Shown: positions 48,475 to 57,124 of the stretch, in pieces
Layout: the number at the start of each line of letters is the position of its first letter
Position numbering within the stretch: position 1 is the stretch's first letter
Source of the DNA: Arthrobacter bussei
Lineage (GTDB): Bacteria; Actinomycetota; Actinomycetes; Actinomycetales; Micrococcaceae
Assembly: GCF_009377195.2 (NCBI RefSeq)
Contig: NZ_VJXX01000003.1
Coordinates: 124,001-188,000 of the forward strand
Length of the DNA: 64,000 bases
Reading direction: 5' to 3'
Translations under genes and position numbers: made by a program
The notes under the pieces: model-generated
What the model was told of the DNA's origin: nothing
Seen by the model: only the letters and a program-made list of their open reading frames with translations
The model's database searches: none

Positions 48475-50252
48475 CAGTACTTACGCTCCATGGGCTGGTA
48501 TCGGGTGAAGATCACCGGTTTGGTCTCAAGGCGCACGCCACTGGTCTCGGTGGCGCGGGGGTCCTTGTAGGCCATGGAATGGGTCATGAAATTCTCGTCG
48601 TCCCGCTCGGGGTAGTCCTCACGGAAGTGGCCACCACGGGACTCCTTGCGGTGCAGGGCAGCGGCAGTCATGACCTTGGCCATGTCGAGGAGGAAGCCGA
48701 GTTCGACGGCCTCCAGCAGGTCGAGGTTGAACCGCTTGCCCTTGTCCTGCACGGTGATCCGCGTGTAGCGCTCCTCCAGCGTATCGATCACGCGCAGGGC
48801 CTCGACCAGCGTCTGCTCGGTGCGGAACACCTGGACATTCGCGTCCATGATGTCCTGCAGCTCCTTGCGGATGAGGGCCACGCGCTCCCCGCCCTCCGAG
48901 CTGCGGGCCCGGTTCAGGAGCTCCTCCGTCTCGGTGGTCGGGTTCTCGGGGATCTCCACGAAGTCGGCGGTGAGGGCGTACTCTGCCGCAGCGAGGCCGG
49001 CGCGCTTGCCGAACACGTTGATGTCGAGGAGCGAGTTGGTGCCGAGGCGGTTCGAGCCGTGAACGGAGACGCAGGCGACCTCGCCGGCGGCGTACAGGCC
49101 GGGCACCACGGTGTCGTTGTCCGAGAGCACCTCGGCCTTGATGTTGGTCGGGATGCCACCCATGGCGTAGTGCGCCGTCGGGAACACGGGCACGGGCTCG
49201 GTGTAGGGCTCGACGCCGAGGTACGTGCGGGCGAACTCCGTGATGTCGGGCAGCTTCGCATCGATGTGTGCGGGCTCGAGGTGGGTCAGGTCGAGGAGGA
49301 CGTAGTCCTTGTTCGGCCCGGCTCCGCGTCCTTCGCGGACCTCGTTGGCCATCGACCGGGCGACGATGTCGCGCGGCGCGAGGTCCTTGATGGTGGGGGC
49401 GTAACGCTCCATGAAGCGTTCACCCTCCGAGTTGCGGAGGATCGCGCCCTCGCCGCGGGCGGCCTCCGAGAGGAGGATGCCGAGGCCCGCGAGGCCGGTC
49501 GGATGGAACTGGAAGAACTCCATGTCCTCGAGGGGGATGCCCCTGCGGAACGCGATACCCATGCCGTCGCCGGTGAGGGTGTGGGCGTTGGAGGTCGTCT
49601 TGTAGACCTTGCCGACACCGCCCGAGGCGAACACCACGGACTTCGCCTGGAAGACGTGCAGTTCGCCGGACGCGAGGTCGTAGGAGACGACCCCGGCCAC
49701 GCGCTTCTGGATGCGGGTGACGCCGTCCTCGGTGACCTCCTGGTCCACCATGAGCAGGTCGAGGACGTAGTACTCGTTGTAGAACTCCACGTTGTGCTTG
49801 ACGCAGTTCTGGTAGAGCGTCTGGAGGATCATGTGACCCGTACGGTCCGCTGCGTAGCACGAGCGCCGGACGGGTGCCTTGCCGTGATCGCGGGTGTGTC
49901 CGCCGAAGCGGCGCTGGTCGATCCGGCCCTCGGGCGTACGGTTGAACGGCAGCCCCATCTTCTCGAGGTCCAGGACCGCTTCGATGGCTTCCTTGGCCAT
50001 GACCTCCGCCGCGTCCTGGTCCACCAGGTAGTCACCGCCCTTGACGGTGTCGAACGTGTGCCACTCCCAGTTGTCCTCTTCGACGTTCGCGAGTGCTGCG
50101 CACATGCCACCCTGTGCTGCGCCGGTGTGGGAGCGGGTGGGGTAGAGCTTGGTCAGCACGGCGGTGCGGGCCCGCTGGCCGGACTCGATGGCTGCGCGCA
50201 TTCCCGCGCCGCCCGCGCCGACGATGACGACGTCGTACTTGTGGACCTGCAT
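48474..50252 (-). CDS. sdhA: Succinate dehydrogenase flavoprotein subunit
   Basis: SdhA oxidises succinate to fumarate using covalently bound FAD. 592 residues. FAD-binding DVVIVGAGGAGMRAAIE (about 7-23), the flavinylated His in SHTGAAQGGMCAAL (about His42), RRFGGHTRDHGKAPVRRSCYAADRTGH (active-site region), EFFQFHPTGLAGLGILLSEAARGEGA, AHYAMGGIPTN and HGSNRLGTNSLLDINVFGKRAG. The C-terminal SRGGHFREDYPERDD is typical. The ATG at 50252 begins MQVHKYDVV; a weak AGAG lies upstream. A gap of 107 bases follows sdhD, with nothing recognisable in it. TCA cycle and respiratory complex II. Confidence 0.97.
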   Translation of the reverse strand: MQVHKYDVVIVGAGGAGMRAAIESGQRARTAVLTKLYPTRSHTGAAQGGMCAALANVEEDNWEWHTFDTVKGGDYLVDQDAAEVMAKEAIEAVLDLEKMGLPFNRTPEGRIDQRRFGGHTRDHGKAPVRRSCYAADRTGHMILQTLYQNCVKHNVEFYNEYYVLDLLMVDQEVTEDGVTRIQKRVAGVVSYDLASGELHVFQAKSVVFASGGVGKVYKTTSNAHTLTGDGMGIAFRRGIPLEDMEFFQFHPTGLAGLGILLSEAARGEGAILRNSEGERFMERYAPTIKDLAPRDIVARSMANEVREGRGAGPNKDYVLLDLTHLEPAHIDAKLPDITEFARTYLGVEPYTEPVPVFPTAHYAMGGIPTNIKAEVLSDNDTVVPGLYAAGEVACVSVHGSNRLGTNSLLDINVFGKRAGLAAAEYALTADFVEIPENPTTETEELLNRARSSEGGERVALIRKELQDIMDANVQVFRTEQTLVEALRVIDTLEERYTRITVQDKGKRFNLDLLEAVELGFLLDMAKVMTAAALHRKESRGGHFREDYPERDDENFMTHSMAYKDPRATETSGVRLETKPVIFTRYQPMERKY

Positions 50253-50359
50253 GCTGGTCGCTCTTTCTGTTGAAACCGGTGAGGGTGCATGAGGGCGCCC
50301 CAGTGGGCCGGTCATGCGGGAACTGCCGACCTGCGGCAGGGACGGACTACGGGGTGGCG

Positions 50360-50827
50360 TCAGGGTGCGGGGCAGTAATCCGCGACGTGCGCCACACCGT
50401 CGATCACGGGGCACGGATCGAAGGTGAAGATCACGAGGGTGCCGAGGACCACGATGACGACGGTCGAGGTGTACAGGACACCCTTGAGCCACATGCGGGT
50501 GCTGTTCTTCTCGGCGTAGTCGTTGATGATCACGCGGATGCCGTTGGTGCCGTGCAGCATGGAGAGCCACAGGAGCGTCAGGTCCCAGATCTGCCAGACA
50601 GGGTCGGCCCACTTGCCGGCGACGAAACCGAAGTCGATCCCGCTGATGCCGTCACCTGCGACGAGGTTGACGTAGAGGTGGACGAAGATGAGCACCACGA
50701 GGATGGCTCCGGAGAGCCGCATGAACAGCCAGGCGACCATTTCGAAGTTCCCGCGGGAGCCCGGGGTGCGTGAGTAGCCGGGGGAGACGCGGCCGGAGCG
50801 TGGGCTCTCGATGGTTGGGGTAGCCAT
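50360..50827 (-). CDS. sdhD: Succinate dehydrogenase membrane anchor subunit
   Basis: A 155-residue membrane subunit of complex II with three helices: MVAWLFMRLSGAILVVLIFVHLYVNLV (about 30-56), IWDLTLLWLSMLHGTNGIRVIIND (His about 92, a likely haem or quinone-side ligand) and LYTSTVVIVVLGTLVIFTF. The N-terminal 28 residues are polar. ATG 50827 has GGAGG nine bases upstream. Five bases separate it from sdhC, so the two membrane subunits are made together. Confidence 0.92.
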   Translation of the reverse strand: MATPTIESPRSGRVSPGYSRTPGSRGNFEMVAWLFMRLSGAILVVLIFVHLYVNLVAGDGISGIDFGFVAGKWADPVWQIWDLTLLWLSMLHGTNGIRVIINDYAEKNSTRMWLKGVLYTSTVVIVVLGTLVIFTFDPCPVIDGVAHVADYCPAP

Positions 50828-50832
50828 GGGTA

Positions 50833-51228
50833 CTAACCTCCGAAGACGTGCGAGAGATGGCGGATCGAGAAGGCGATCATGACGACGGCCCAGAGGCCGA
50901 TGACGCTCCAGAGCATCTGGCGGTGGTACTTGGGGCCCTTCTTCCAGAAGTCCACGAGGATCACGCGGATGCCGTTGAAGGCGTGGAAGACGATGGCCGC
51001 GACCAGCCCGAGCTCCCCGAGACCCATGATGGGGTTCTTGTAGGAGGCGATCACGGCGTCGTACGCCTCGGGCGAGACCCGGACGAGGGACGTGTCCAGT
51101 ACGTGGACCAGGAGGAAGAAGAAAATCACGACCCCGGTGATGCGGTGTGCCACCCAGGACCATTGGCCTTCGCGGCCACGGTAGAGGGTGCCCGCTGGTG
51201 TCAGCGACTTAGTCAGTGTCTTCGGCAT
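50833..51228 (-). CDS. sdhC: Succinate dehydrogenase cytochrome b556 subunit
   Basis: A 131-residue first gene of the operon. Three helices: WVAHRITGVVIFFFLLVHVLDTSLVRV (about 24-50, with the conserved H-R-x-T/S-G), LGLVAAIVFHAFNGIRVILVDFW (about 73-95, haem-ligand His in FHAFNGIRV) and WSVIGLWAVVMIAFSIRHL. ATG 51228 follows GGGAGG. The upstream 51229-51429 region is divergent with the mannose-1-phosphate guanylyltransferase gene and should hold the sdh promoter (TATAGC near 51268 on the minus strand is a candidate). Confidence 0.93.
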   Translation of the reverse strand: MPKTLTKSLTPAGTLYRGREGQWSWVAHRITGVVIFFFLLVHVLDTSLVRVSPEAYDAVIASYKNPIMGLGELGLVAAIVFHAFNGIRVILVDFWKKGPKYHRQMLWSVIGLWAVVMIAFSIRHLSHVFGG

Positions 51229-51416
51229 TGAAATTACCTCCCTGCATCGCCTGGGCGTTAGCGCGCTATACGCAGGGATACGCCGGTGCGACAGCACTCT
51301 TCGATAAGAATAATCTAGGCCGGTGACACTCCTGGATCAATTTAGGGGCCCCTCACCTGTGACCTTGTTAACACCGGCGGACGGCCGGTGGTTCCGGGCC
51401 CCCGGGGCGCGTCGGT

Positions 51417-51422
51417 TACCGT
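51417..51422 (+). promoter_or_regulatory. Leaderless-type -10 box of mannose-1-P guanylyltransferase gene
   Basis: TACCGT, seven bases before ATG 51430, with no ribosome site between. Confidence 0.35.
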
Positions 51423-51429
51423 GGAACGG

Positions 51430-52569
51430 ATGAGTACCGAGAGGGCGGCTGCCCGTACCCCTGACAATGTGCTGGAGCGCTTCCACGGCGTGATCCCCGC
51501 GGGAGGGACCGGCACCCGGCTGTGGCCTCTGTCGCGTGCCGCGGCGCCGAAGTTCCTCCATGACCTCACCGGCTCCGGGAGCACGCTGATCCGTGCGACC
51601 TACGATCGCCTCCGCCCCCTGTGTGACGGTCGCACCATGGTCGTCACCGGCATCGTCCACCGCCGGGCCGTCCTGGAGCAACTGCCCGAGATCGAGGACA
51701 TGAACCTCGTCCTCGAGTCCGAGCCCAAGGACTCCGGCGCCGCCATCGGGCTCGCCGCGGCCATCCTCCACCGGCGGGATCCGGGCATCATCATGGGGTC
51801 CTTCGCCGCGGACCAGGTGATCGCACCGGTCGAGGTCTTCCAGGATGCGGTGCGCGCGGCGATCCACACGGCCGCCGAGGGGTACATCGTGACCATCGGG
51901 ATCAAGCCGACGCACCCCTCCACCGGTTTCGGCTACATCAGGGCCGGCGAGCCCCTGGCGATCGACGGCGCCCCCAGCGCGCGCGCCGTGATCGAGTTCG
52001 TCGAGAAGCCCTCGCAGGAGGTCGCGGACGGGTACATCGCCAGCGGCGACTACTCCTGGAACGCGGGCATGTTCGTGGCTCCGGTCGACCTCATGCTCAA
52101 GCACCTCTCCGCGAACGAGCCCGACCTCTACGCCGGCCTGATGGAGATCGCCGAGGCGTGGGACACCCCGCAGCGCGTCGAGGTGGCCCGGAGGGTCTGG
52201 CCCACGCTGCCGAAGATCGCCATCGACTACGCGGTGGCCGAACCTGCTGCGGCGGCAGGTGACGTCGCCATGATCCCGGGCGAGTTCAACTGGGACGACG
52301 TCGGCGATTTCGCCGCGATCGGCCGGCTGAACCCGGCCGAGGAGAACAGCGAGCTGACGGTGATGGGGGAGGGCGCGCGCGTGTTCTCCGAGAACGCCTC
52401 GGGCATCGTGGTGTCGGACACCAAGCGCGTGATCGCCCTCATCGGCATCGACGACGTCGTCATCGTCGACACGCCCGACGCACTGCTGGTGACCACCAAG
52501 GAGCACGCGCAGGAGGTCAAGAAGGCCGTCGAACGCCTTCGCGCCAGCGGCGACACCGACGTCCTGTAG
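51430..52569 (+). CDS. manC: Mannose-1-phosphate guanylyltransferase
   Basis: Makes GDP-mannose from mannose-1-phosphate and GTP, for wall glycans and lipomannan. 379 residues. The nucleotidyltransferase pyrophosphorylase loop is VIPAGGTGTRLWPLSR (about 18-33), with FLHDLTGSGSTLIRATYDRL next. Further family segments: ESEPKDSGAAIGLAAAIL, GSFAADQVI (metal-binding Asp), TIGIKPTHPSTGFGYI, FVEKPSQEVADGYIASGDYSWNAGMFV and IDYAVAEP, then GEFNWDDVGDFAAI. It is the short, monofunctional form with no isomerase domain. Apparently leaderless. Confidence 0.92.
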   Translation: MSTERAAARTPDNVLERFHGVIPAGGTGTRLWPLSRAAAPKFLHDLTGSGSTLIRATYDRLRPLCDGRTMVVTGIVHRRAVLEQLPEIEDMNLVLESEPKDSGAAIGLAAAILHRRDPGIIMGSFAADQVIAPVEVFQDAVRAAIHTAAEGYIVTIGIKPTHPSTGFGYIRAGEPLAIDGAPSARAVIEFVEKPSQEVADGYIASGDYSWNAGMFVAPVDLMLKHLSANEPDLYAGLMEIAEAWDTPQRVEVARRVWPTLPKIAIDYAVAEPAAAAGDVAMIPGEFNWDDVGDFAAIGRLNPAEENSELTVMGEGARVFSENASGIVVSDTKRVIALIGIDDVVIVDTPDALLVTTKEHAQEVKKAVERLRASGDTDVL

Positions 52570-52733
52570 CGGACAGGTCCCCGTGACGGGCCGGCGTGGC
52601 CGGACGCCGTCACCCGCCGGCGAGGGCCCATGCCCTCGGACGCGGCGTCGATGGGCCCGTGGCCATCGGGCGGCGCGGAGCTCCCGTGACGCGGCCTCGA
52701 CACAGGAGTGCGGGTCGCCGTGCCGCCGGTCGG

Positions 52734-52739
52734 TAGGCT
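52734..52739 (+). promoter_or_regulatory. Leaderless-type -10 box of M20 amidohydrolase gene
   Basis: TAGGCT, six bases before GTG 52746. Confidence 0.5.
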
Positions 52740-52745
52740 GAGGAC

Positions 52746-53945
52746 GTGGAAACGTCCAGCACCCAGAGCCCTCCGGCCTCCCGCGTCGGTGCCTCCCTCG
52801 AGCCCCTGCTCGACGAGTTGACCGACATCCGGCGTGACATCCACCGTCACCCGGAACTGTCCTACAAGGAGCACCGCACCACGGACCTCGTCGTGGCCCG
52901 GCTCGCGCAGGCGGGTCTGTCCCCCCGGCGTCTGGAGGGGACCGGCGCGTACGTCGACATCGGTAGCGGCCCGCTGCGGCTCGGTCTCCGGGCCGATATC
53001 GACGCACTGCCGATCATCGAGGAGACCGGGCTGCCCTTCGCGTCCGCGTCGACGGGCGTCACGCACGCCTGCGGCCATGACATCCACACCACCGTGATGC
53101 TCGGCGTCGCCCTGGTCCTCGCGGACATCGATGCCGCGACACCGCTCCCCGGTACGGTGCGCATCATCTTCCAGCCCGCCGAGGAGATGATGCCCGGCGG
53201 GGCTATCGACGTCATCGCACAGGGCGTGCTCGACGGCCTGCCACGCATCCTCGCTCTGCACTGCGATCCGAGGATCGACGTCGGGCTGGTCGGCACGCGC
53301 ATCGGTGCGATCACCTCGGCGTCGGACACGATCCGGGTGGAGCTGAGCGGACGCGGCGGGCACACCTCGCGCCCGCACCTCACCGAGGACCTCGTCTTCG
53401 CGCTCGCGACGATTGCCGTCAACGTGCCGGCCGTCCTGTCCCGCCGGATCGACGTGCGCAGCGCCGTGTCCGTGGTGTGGGGCCAGATCCACGCGGGCTC
53501 CGCCCCGAATGCCATCCCCGCGCACGGCTTCATGTCCGGCACCCTCCGGTGCCTCGACGGCGAGGCCTGGGAATCGGCGGGGGAGCTGCTGGACCGGGCC
53601 GTGCGTGAGGTCGCCGCCCCCTTCGGCGTCGACGTGAAGCTCGAGCACATCCGGGGGGTCCCGCCGGTGGTCAACCAGGAGGCGGAGACCGGCCTCCTGG
53701 AGGCGGCCGCCCGGGCCGAACTCGGGTCGGGCGCCGTCGTGCTCACACCGCAGTCCATGGGAGGCGAGGACTTCGCGTGGATGACGCAGGAGGTCCCCGG
53801 CGCCATGATGCGCCTCGGGACGAGGACCCCGGGCGGGGAGACGTTCGACCTCCACCGTGGCGACTACACGCCCGACGAGCGCGCCATCGGCTACGGCGTG
53901 CGGGTCATGGCGGCGGCGGCCCTGCAGGCGGTCCTCGAGCGCTGA
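52746..53945 (+). CDS. M20 family amidohydrolase (IAA-amino acid hydrolase-like)
   Basis: A 399-residue zinc-type M20D peptidase/amidohydrolase that cleaves N-acyl or aminoacyl amides. Catalytic-domain motifs: RRDIHRHPELSYKEHRTT (about 29-46), LRADIDALPIIEETGLPFAS, THACGHDIHTTVMLG (metal-binding Cys-Gly-His-Asp, about 108-114) and FQPAEEMMPGGA (Glu pair, about 143). The lid domain has SGRGGHTSRPHLTEDLV and AIPAHGFMSGTLR. The C-terminal PQSMGGEDFAWMTQEVPGAMMRLG supplies the last ligand region. The GTG start with TAGGCT six bases upstream suggests a leaderless mRNA. The substrate is unknown. Confidence 0.9.
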   Translation: METSSTQSPPASRVGASLEPLLDELTDIRRDIHRHPELSYKEHRTTDLVVARLAQAGLSPRRLEGTGAYVDIGSGPLRLGLRADIDALPIIEETGLPFASASTGVTHACGHDIHTTVMLGVALVLADIDAATPLPGTVRIIFQPAEEMMPGGAIDVIAQGVLDGLPRILALHCDPRIDVGLVGTRIGAITSASDTIRVELSGRGGHTSRPHLTEDLVFALATIAVNVPAVLSRRIDVRSAVSVVWGQIHAGSAPNAIPAHGFMSGTLRCLDGEAWESAGELLDRAVREVAAPFGVDVKLEHIRGVPPVVNQEAETGLLEAAARAELGSGAVVLTPQSMGGEDFAWMTQEVPGAMMRLGTRTPGGETFDLHRGDYTPDERAIGYGVRVMAAAALQAVLER

Positions 53946-53966
53946 CCGCAGGCTGGGCGGCTGCGT

Positions 53967-54031
53967 GGGCTCCATCGGGGCTCCGTGGGGGCTCCGTGGG
54001 GGCTCCGTGGGGGCTCCGTCGGGGTCCCGCG
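53967..54031. repeat. 11-bp tandem repeat, six units
   Basis: GGGGCTCCGTG in three exact copies, flanked by three variant units. It occupies part of the 344-bp gap before the nucleoside-binding lipoprotein gene. The rest of the gap holds only possible promoter elements, such as TAGGAT at about 54150. Confidence 0.88.
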
Positions 54032-54289
54032 CGGGCGCGGAGCGGCAGGTCGGCCGGACCCGCCTGTGCTCAGCCACCTGTGCATAACGAAACCCGAACG
54101 ATCGGCGGCCCGGAACGGCCCGTGTAGTGTTCCGCGTCACTTGGCCCTTAGGATGTTCGCATACGTGCTGCACCGACGGTGTCGCGGCGCCACGGTCTTC
54201 AGTGAAAACAGAGCCTCGGATCAATCGTGACCCGTGATGGACACTCACTGGCAGTCGTCCCCGTGGCGCATTTCTTTCCTGGAGGCATT

Positions 54290-55405
54290 TTGAAGAACTC
54301 ACTGCGCACCTTCTCGCGCGGAACCGGCCTGTCCGCCGCCGTCCTCGGCGTCTCGGCCCTCGTCCTCTCCGGCTGCGGTGCGCCGCCCGCCGAGGACGCC
54401 CCCGCAGCAGGCGGTAGCAGCGCCGCTGCAGGCACCGACTACCTCGGCTGCATCGTCTCCGACTCCGGTGGATTCGACGACCGCTCGTTCAACCAGTCGA
54501 GCTACGAGGGTCTGAAGAAGGCCGAGACGGACCTCGGCATCCAGACCAACCAGGCCGAGTCGCAGGCCGAGACGGACTTCGGCCCCAACGTCGACCAGAT
54601 GGTCCAGGGCGGCTGCAACCTCATCGTGACGGTGGGCTTCCTGCTCGCCGACACCACGAAGGAGGCCGCGGCGGCGAACACCGAGACCAACTTCGCGATC
54701 GTCGACGACAACTCGATCGACCTCCCCAACGTCAAGCCGATCATCTACGACACGGCCCAGGCGGCGTTCCTGGCCGGGTACGCGGCAGCGGCCACGAGCG
54801 AGACCGGGAAGGTGGCGACGTACGGCGGCATCAACATCCCGACCGTGACCATCTTCATGGACGGCTTCGCCGAAGGCGTGAGCTACTTCAACGAGGAGAC
54901 CGGCGGCGAGGTCGAACTCCTGGGCTGGGACAAGGAGAGCCAGAACGGCACGTTCGTCGGCAACTTCGAGGACCAGGCAGCCGGCAAGACCAACACCCAG
55001 AACTTCATCAACGAGGGTGCGGACATCATCATGCCCGTCGCCGGTCCGGTCGGTTCCGGAACGCTCGACGCCGTCATCGAGGCGAACGCCGGCGGCAAGG
55101 ACGTCAAGGCCATCTGGGTCGACTCCGACGGCTACGAGACCGCCGGCAAGGGCGAGGAGTTCATCCTCACCTCGGTCATGAAGCTCATGGGCGACGCCGT
55201 CGAGGACGTCATCAGCACCGACGTCGACGGCGAGTTCGACAACACGCCGTACGTCGGCACGCTCGAGAACGGTGGAGTGGCCCTCGCGCCGTTCCACGAC
55301 CAGGAGGCCAACGTTCCCGACGATCTGCAGACCACGCTCGACGGTCTGACGGAACAGATCGTCGCCGAGGAGATCACGGTCGACTCGGCCGCCAGCCCCC
55401 AGTAG
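54290..55405 (+). CDS. BMP/PnrA-type nucleoside-binding lipoprotein
   Basis: A 371-residue substrate-binding lipoprotein for nucleoside uptake. The signal peptide has VLGVSALVLSGC (lipidated Cys at about 26), then an Ala/Gly/Ser linker. The BMP-family fold has CIVSDSGGFDDRSFNQSSYEGLKKAE (first strand, nucleoside contacts DxGGFDDxSFNQ), NVDQMVQGGCNLIVTVGFLLAD, YDTAQAAFLAGYAAAATS, TYGGINIPTVTIFMDGFAEGV, GADIIMPVAGPVGSG and AIWVDSDGY. The TTG start at 54290 has GGAGG four bases ahead. An upstream GTG at 54227 would place 21 residues before the signal peptide and is rejected. It belongs with the ATPase and permeases downstream. Confidence 0.92.
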   Translation: MKNSLRTFSRGTGLSAAVLGVSALVLSGCGAPPAEDAPAAGGSSAAAGTDYLGCIVSDSGGFDDRSFNQSSYEGLKKAETDLGIQTNQAESQAETDFGPNVDQMVQGGCNLIVTVGFLLADTTKEAAAANTETNFAIVDDNSIDLPNVKPIIYDTAQAAFLAGYAAAATSETGKVATYGGINIPTVTIFMDGFAEGVSYFNEETGGEVELLGWDKESQNGTFVGNFEDQAAGKTNTQNFINEGADIIMPVAGPVGSGTLDAVIEANAGGKDVKAIWVDSDGYETAGKGEEFILTSVMKLMGDAVEDVISTDVDGEFDNTPYVGTLENGGVALAPFHDQEANVPDDLQTTLDGLTEQIVAEEITVDSAASPQ

Positions 55406-55430
55406 TACCGCACCACACGAGTACCACCGC

Positions 55431-55472
55431 ACCGCCTTCCTCCCCGCGGATCCCCGCCCGGAGGAAGGCGGT
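55431..55472 (+). terminator. Hairpin between lipoprotein gene and ABC genes
   Basis: Thirteen-base perfect arms (ACCGCCTTCCTCC and its complement) with a 16-base loop, followed by TTGCGTTT, 25 bases after the lipoprotein stop. It may let the binding protein be made in excess over the transporter genes. Confidence 0.65.
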
Positions 55473-55579
55473 TTGCGTTTGCCCCGGCTGCGTGTCCGCA
55501 GGCCGCACCCGGTATCCTTCACGTGACTTCCGCTCGATTCCGACGCGAAGACAACAGAACAGAACAGGCTGGTTGAGTT

Positions 55580-57124
55580 GTGAAACTCGAACTGATCGGC
55601 ATCACGAAGCGCTTCGGATCGCTCGTCGCCAACGATCACATCGATCTCGTCGTCGAACCGGGACAGGTCCACAGCCTGCTCGGCGAGAACGGGGCCGGCA
55701 AGTCCACGCTCATGAATGTGCTGTACGGACTGTACGACCCCACCGAGGGTGAGATCCTCGTCAATGACAAGCCGGTGACCTTCAAGGGTCCCGGGGATGC
55801 GATGGCCGCGGGGATCGGGATGGTGCACCAGCACTTCATGCTCGTCCCGGTCTTCACCGTCGCGGAGAACGTCGCCCTCGGCAACGAGGCCACGAAAGCC
55901 GGCGGCATGCTCGACCTCCAGGAGACGCGGACGCGTATCCGCCGGATCTCCGACCAGTACGGGTTCGACGTCGATCCCGATGCCGTCGTCGAGGACCTGC
56001 CCGTCGGGGTGCAGCAGCGCGTCGAGATCATCAAGGCTCTCGTGCGGGACGCCGAGGTCCTGATCCTCGACGAGCCGACCGCCGTGCTGACGCCGAAGGA
56101 GACCGACGAACTGCTCGGGATCATGGCGCAGCTGAAGGCCGACGGCAAGTCCATCGTCTTCATCTCCCACAAGCTCCGCGAGGTCAAGGCGGTCTCCGAC
56201 GTCATCACCGTCGTGCGGCGCGGCAAGGTGGTCGGCACCGCGGACCCGAGCGCCCCGACCACGGAGCTGGCCTCCCTCATGGTCGGCCGGTCCGTGAGCC
56301 TCACCCTCGACAAGAAGCCGGCCACACCCGGTGAGGTGACCTTCCGCGTGCAGGACCTCACAGTCCAGGCCGCCAACGGGCAGCACGTCGTCGACGGGCT
56401 CAGCTTCGAGGTCGCCGAGGGGGAGATCCTCGCGATCGCGGGCGTGCAGGGGAACGGCCAGACGGAACTGACCGAGGCGATCATGGGTCTCCAGGACCAC
56501 GTAACCGGGTCCATCACGCTGAACGGCAACCAGCTGCTGGGCCGCAGCGTGAAGGAGGTCATCCGTGCAGGGGTGGGGTTCGTCCCCGAGGACCGGAGCG
56601 TCGAGGGCCTCGTGGGCACCTTCTCGGTGGCGGAGAACCTCATCCTCAACCGGTACGACGACGCCCCCTTCGCCAAGGGACTCTCGATGTCGCAGTCGGC
56701 GATGGAACAGAACGCCCAGGAGAAGATCGCCGAGTACGACGTCCGGACGCAGTCCGCCCAGTCCGCGGCCGGGACCCTCTCCGGCGGCAACCAGCAGAAG
56801 GTGGTCATGGCGCGCGAGTTCTCGCGTCCCCTCAAGCTGTTCATCGCCTCGCAACCCACGCGCGGCGTCGACGTCGGATCCATCGAGTTCCTGCACCGCC
56901 GCATCGTCGCCGAGCGCGACGGCGGCACCCCCGTCATCATCGTGTCCACAGAACTCGACGAGGTCCTCGAGCTCGCCGACCGGATCGCGGTCCTGTACCG
57001 CGGCCACCTCATGGGGATCGTGCCCGGCACGGTCTCGCGCGATGTCCTCGGCCTGATGATGGCCGGCATGCCCGCCGACGAAGCGCTCGCGCAGGCACAC
57101 GACGTACAAGGAGGAGACCTGTGA
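55580..57124 (+). CDS. Nucleoside ABC transporter ATP-binding protein (NupA type)
   Basis: A 514-residue tandem ATPase of the BMP-linked nucleoside transporters. First half: Walker [19 protein letters not shown] (about 35-52), VHQHFMLVPVFTVAENVALGNE, signature LPVGVQQRVEIIKAL, Walker [16 protein letters not shown]. Second half: degenerate Walker A GVQGNGQTELTEAI (about 290-303), signature [16 protein letters not shown] and the modified Walker B LFIASQPTRGVDVGS, where a normal LDEP is replaced by ASQP. That last change is a regular feature of this subfamily. GTG 55580 has only a weak ribosome site. It overlaps the first permease by four bases. Confidence 0.93.
   Translation: MKLELIGITKRFGSLVANDHIDLVVEPGQVHSLLGENGAGKSTLMNVLYGLYDPTEGEILVNDKPVTFKGPGDAMAAGIGMVHQHFMLVPVFTVAENVALGNEATKAGGMLDLQETRTRIRRISDQYGFDVDPDAVVEDLPVGVQQRVEIIKALVRDAEVLILDEPTAVLTPKETDELLGIMAQLKADGKSIVFISHKLREVKAVSDVITVVRRGKVVGTADPSAPTTELASLMVGRSVSLTLDKKPATPGEVTFRVQDLTVQAANGQHVVDGLSFEVAEGEILAIAGVQGNGQTELTEAIMGLQDHVTGSITLNGNQLLGRSVKEVIRAGVGFVPEDRSVEGLVGTFSVAENLILNRYDDAPFAKGLSMSQSAMEQNAQEKIAEYDVRTQSAQSAAGTLSGGNQQKVVMAREFSRPLKLFIASQPTRGVDVGSIEFLHRRIVAERDGGTPVIIVSTELDEVLELADRIAVLYRGHLMGIVPGTVSRDVLGLMMAGMPADEALAQAHDVQGGDL

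Noticed and set aside
52583-52613. Hairpin after the mannose-1-phosphate guanylyltransferase gene
   Set aside because: Only seven paired bases with a GC-rich interior and no T run; in DNA this GC-rich it is not distinguishable from chance.
54227-54289. Upstream GTG start for the nucleoside-binding lipoprotein
   Set aside because: It would place 21 residues before a normal lipoprotein signal peptide. The TTG at 54290 has GGAGG at proper distance.
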